This document shows positions 63,285 through 64,000 of a stretch of DNA of 64,000 bases, piece by piece. The position numbers were made by a program, and so were the translations under genes. The stretch comes from Aurantiacibacter sp. MUD61 (lineage in GTDB: Bacteria > Pseudomonadota > Alphaproteobacteria > Sphingomonadales > Sphingomonadaceae), in contig NZ_CP115446.1 in the NCBI RefSeq assembly GCF_027912455.1, positions 2,441,501 through 2,505,500 of the forward strand. The letters are read 5' to 3'. Position 1 is the stretch's first letter. The number at the start of each line of letters is the position of its first letter. The notes below the pieces were generated by a model. The model was given only the letters and a program-made list of their open reading frames with translations. It did no database searches and had not been told where the DNA came from.

Positions 63285-64000
63285 CTATTCGGAGTAGAGC
63301 TCCGAAATATTCAGCTCTGCCGATTCCATGTCGGTGCTGCCGTAGGTGCCCACCCAAATCTGGTAGCGGCCAGAAAGTGGAGTTTCGAAACGAACGCTGG
63401 GGTTCAGGCCTTCGCCGCTATCGTCATCGCAGTAATAGCTGCCGTTGGGGGCGCGGATGACGAGCGTCGTATCGGCCATCGAGTCGACCGACAGGTAGAG
63501 CGGGAAGGTGCCCGAAGTGTAATCAAGGTTCACGTCAGGAGACGATGCGATATAGCCTCTGCAGCCCGATGCAATCTGCGATGCATCGCGGCTACCGCCG
63601 GAGGAAAGGCGAACAGTGTATGGATCGGGAGCGAAGCCCGCCGACAGACGGACAGTTTCGTAAATCGCGTCGGAACCGCCGGACTGCGGTCGCGTAATGG
63701 GCCGCGTGGTTGTGCCGGAGCCACCACCCGAACTCAGTTCAGAGATGTGGATTTGCGCTTCGTAATTCGCCGCTTCGCCGTAATTGCCGACCCAGATTTC
63801 GTAGCGTCCCGACATGGCCGGATCGAAGCGGAGCATCGGGTCGAGCCCGTCGCCGGAGTCATCGTCGCAATACCAGCTTCCGTTCGGCGCATTCACGACA
63901 AGCGTCGTGTCCGAGTCCGATGTTGCCGAGAGGATCAGCGGCAACGTTCCTGCTTCGAAATGCAGCCGCACATCCGGACGCGTCGCAATATAGCCGCGGC
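63285..64000 (-). CDS. Tandem-repeat beta-domain protein, 5' part outside the window
   Basis: At least 238 residues of C-terminal sequence; the frame stays open to the window edge and the start is not seen. Two copies of a domain of about 130 residues follow each other. Each has R-G-Y-I-A-[S/T], P-D-V-x-L, L-P-L-x-L-S or its equivalent, T-T-L-V-[V/I]-x-A-P-N-G-S, Y-C-D-D-D-S-G-[D/E]-G-L and S-G-R-Y-[E/Q]-I-W-V-G. The motifs resemble bacterial pre-peptidase C-terminal (PPC) type beta-sandwiches. A Gly/Ser/Thr/Pro linker separates them. Probably secreted or surface-bound; more repeats likely upstream. Confidence 0.8.
   Translation of the reverse strand, partial: RGYIATRPDVRLHFEAGTLPLILSATSDSDTTLVVNAPNGSWYCDDDSGDGLDPMLRFDPAMSGRYEIWVGNYGEAANYEAQIHISELSSGGGSGTTTRPITRPQSGGSDAIYETVRLSAGFAPDPYTVRLSSGGSRDASQIASGCRGYIASSPDVNLDYTSGTFPLYLSVDSMADTTLVIRAPNGSYYCDDDSGEGLNPSVRFETPLSGRYQIWVGTYGSTDMESAELNISELYSE

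Overview
The window is a compact, GC-rich bacterial chromosome segment that fits the alphaproteobacterial order Sphingomonadales, probably an Erythrobacteraceae-like genome (inference). The basis is lipoyl-domain-fused PdhB beside PdhA, an rph-hrcA-grpE junction, UrcA and DUF1178 families, a PEP-CTERM-like protein with TPR lipoproteins, and Tad-type pseudopilin genes. Almost everything is chromosomal core. No insertion sequence, prophage, CRISPR array or rRNA operon was seen. The only RNA gene is tRNA-Arg(CCT).

Layout. 1-6.8 kb: a small heat-shock protein with an RpoH-type promoter and a ROSE-like leader, a grxC-nitrilase-DUF1178-small ORF operon, tRNA-Arg with a copied 3' end, HPPD, FtsB and pyruvate dehydrogenase E1 (pdhA, pdhB). 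6.8-12.7 kb: two back-to-back TadG-TadE-TadE operons. 13-23 kb: a squalene/phytoene-synthase-like protein, an EF-hand protein, TrmFO, lysoplasmalogenase, GyrA, a secreted repeat protein, DUF2167 and YchF. 23-26.7 kb: a PEP-CTERM-type protein between two TPR lipoproteins. 26.7-34.3 kb: Pth and L25, three TraB/GumN paralogues, a six-gene operon of five small four-helix membrane proteins plus a Cro/C1 regulator, and UrcA. 34.4-42 kb: glycyl-tRNA synthetase (glyQS, with a palindromic element inserted in frame in glyS), pyruvate phosphate dikinase, an NDUFAF5-like methyltransferase and ComF. 42-54 kb: HisI, an aspartyl-hydroxylase-like enzyme, CysK, an MFS carrier, a PilZ protein, TyrS, a DOMON-like protein coupled to a NamZ-type muramidase, a methyltransferase, DUF817 and ParE. 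54-64 kb: LpoA-like/RsmI/YraN, GshB, a lipoprotein, DedA, XerC, HemW, RdgB, RNase PH, HrcA, GrpE, and the 3' part of a tandem-repeat secreted protein that runs off the window.

How genes work together. Stop/start overlaps (ATGA, GTGA, TGATG) are frequent, so most genes belong to translationally coupled operons. Surface functions stand out: Tad pseudopilins, the PEP-CTERM-type protein and several secreted or lipid-anchored proteins. TTAACC[A/G]T sites lie upstream of both Tad operons and the PEP-CTERM gene, which suggests shared CtrA-type control (inference). The strongest candidate for an undescribed system is the 30.0-32.5 kb operon. Its five membrane proteins share a D-[E/D/G]-[Y/F] motif between helices 2 and 3, and the operon ends in an XRE-type regulator. 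Other points of note are the ROSE-like thermometer, the in-frame repeat in glyS, the tRNA-Arg 3'-end duplication, and a lipoprotein gene that seems to lack any ATG, GTG or TTG start before its signal peptide.
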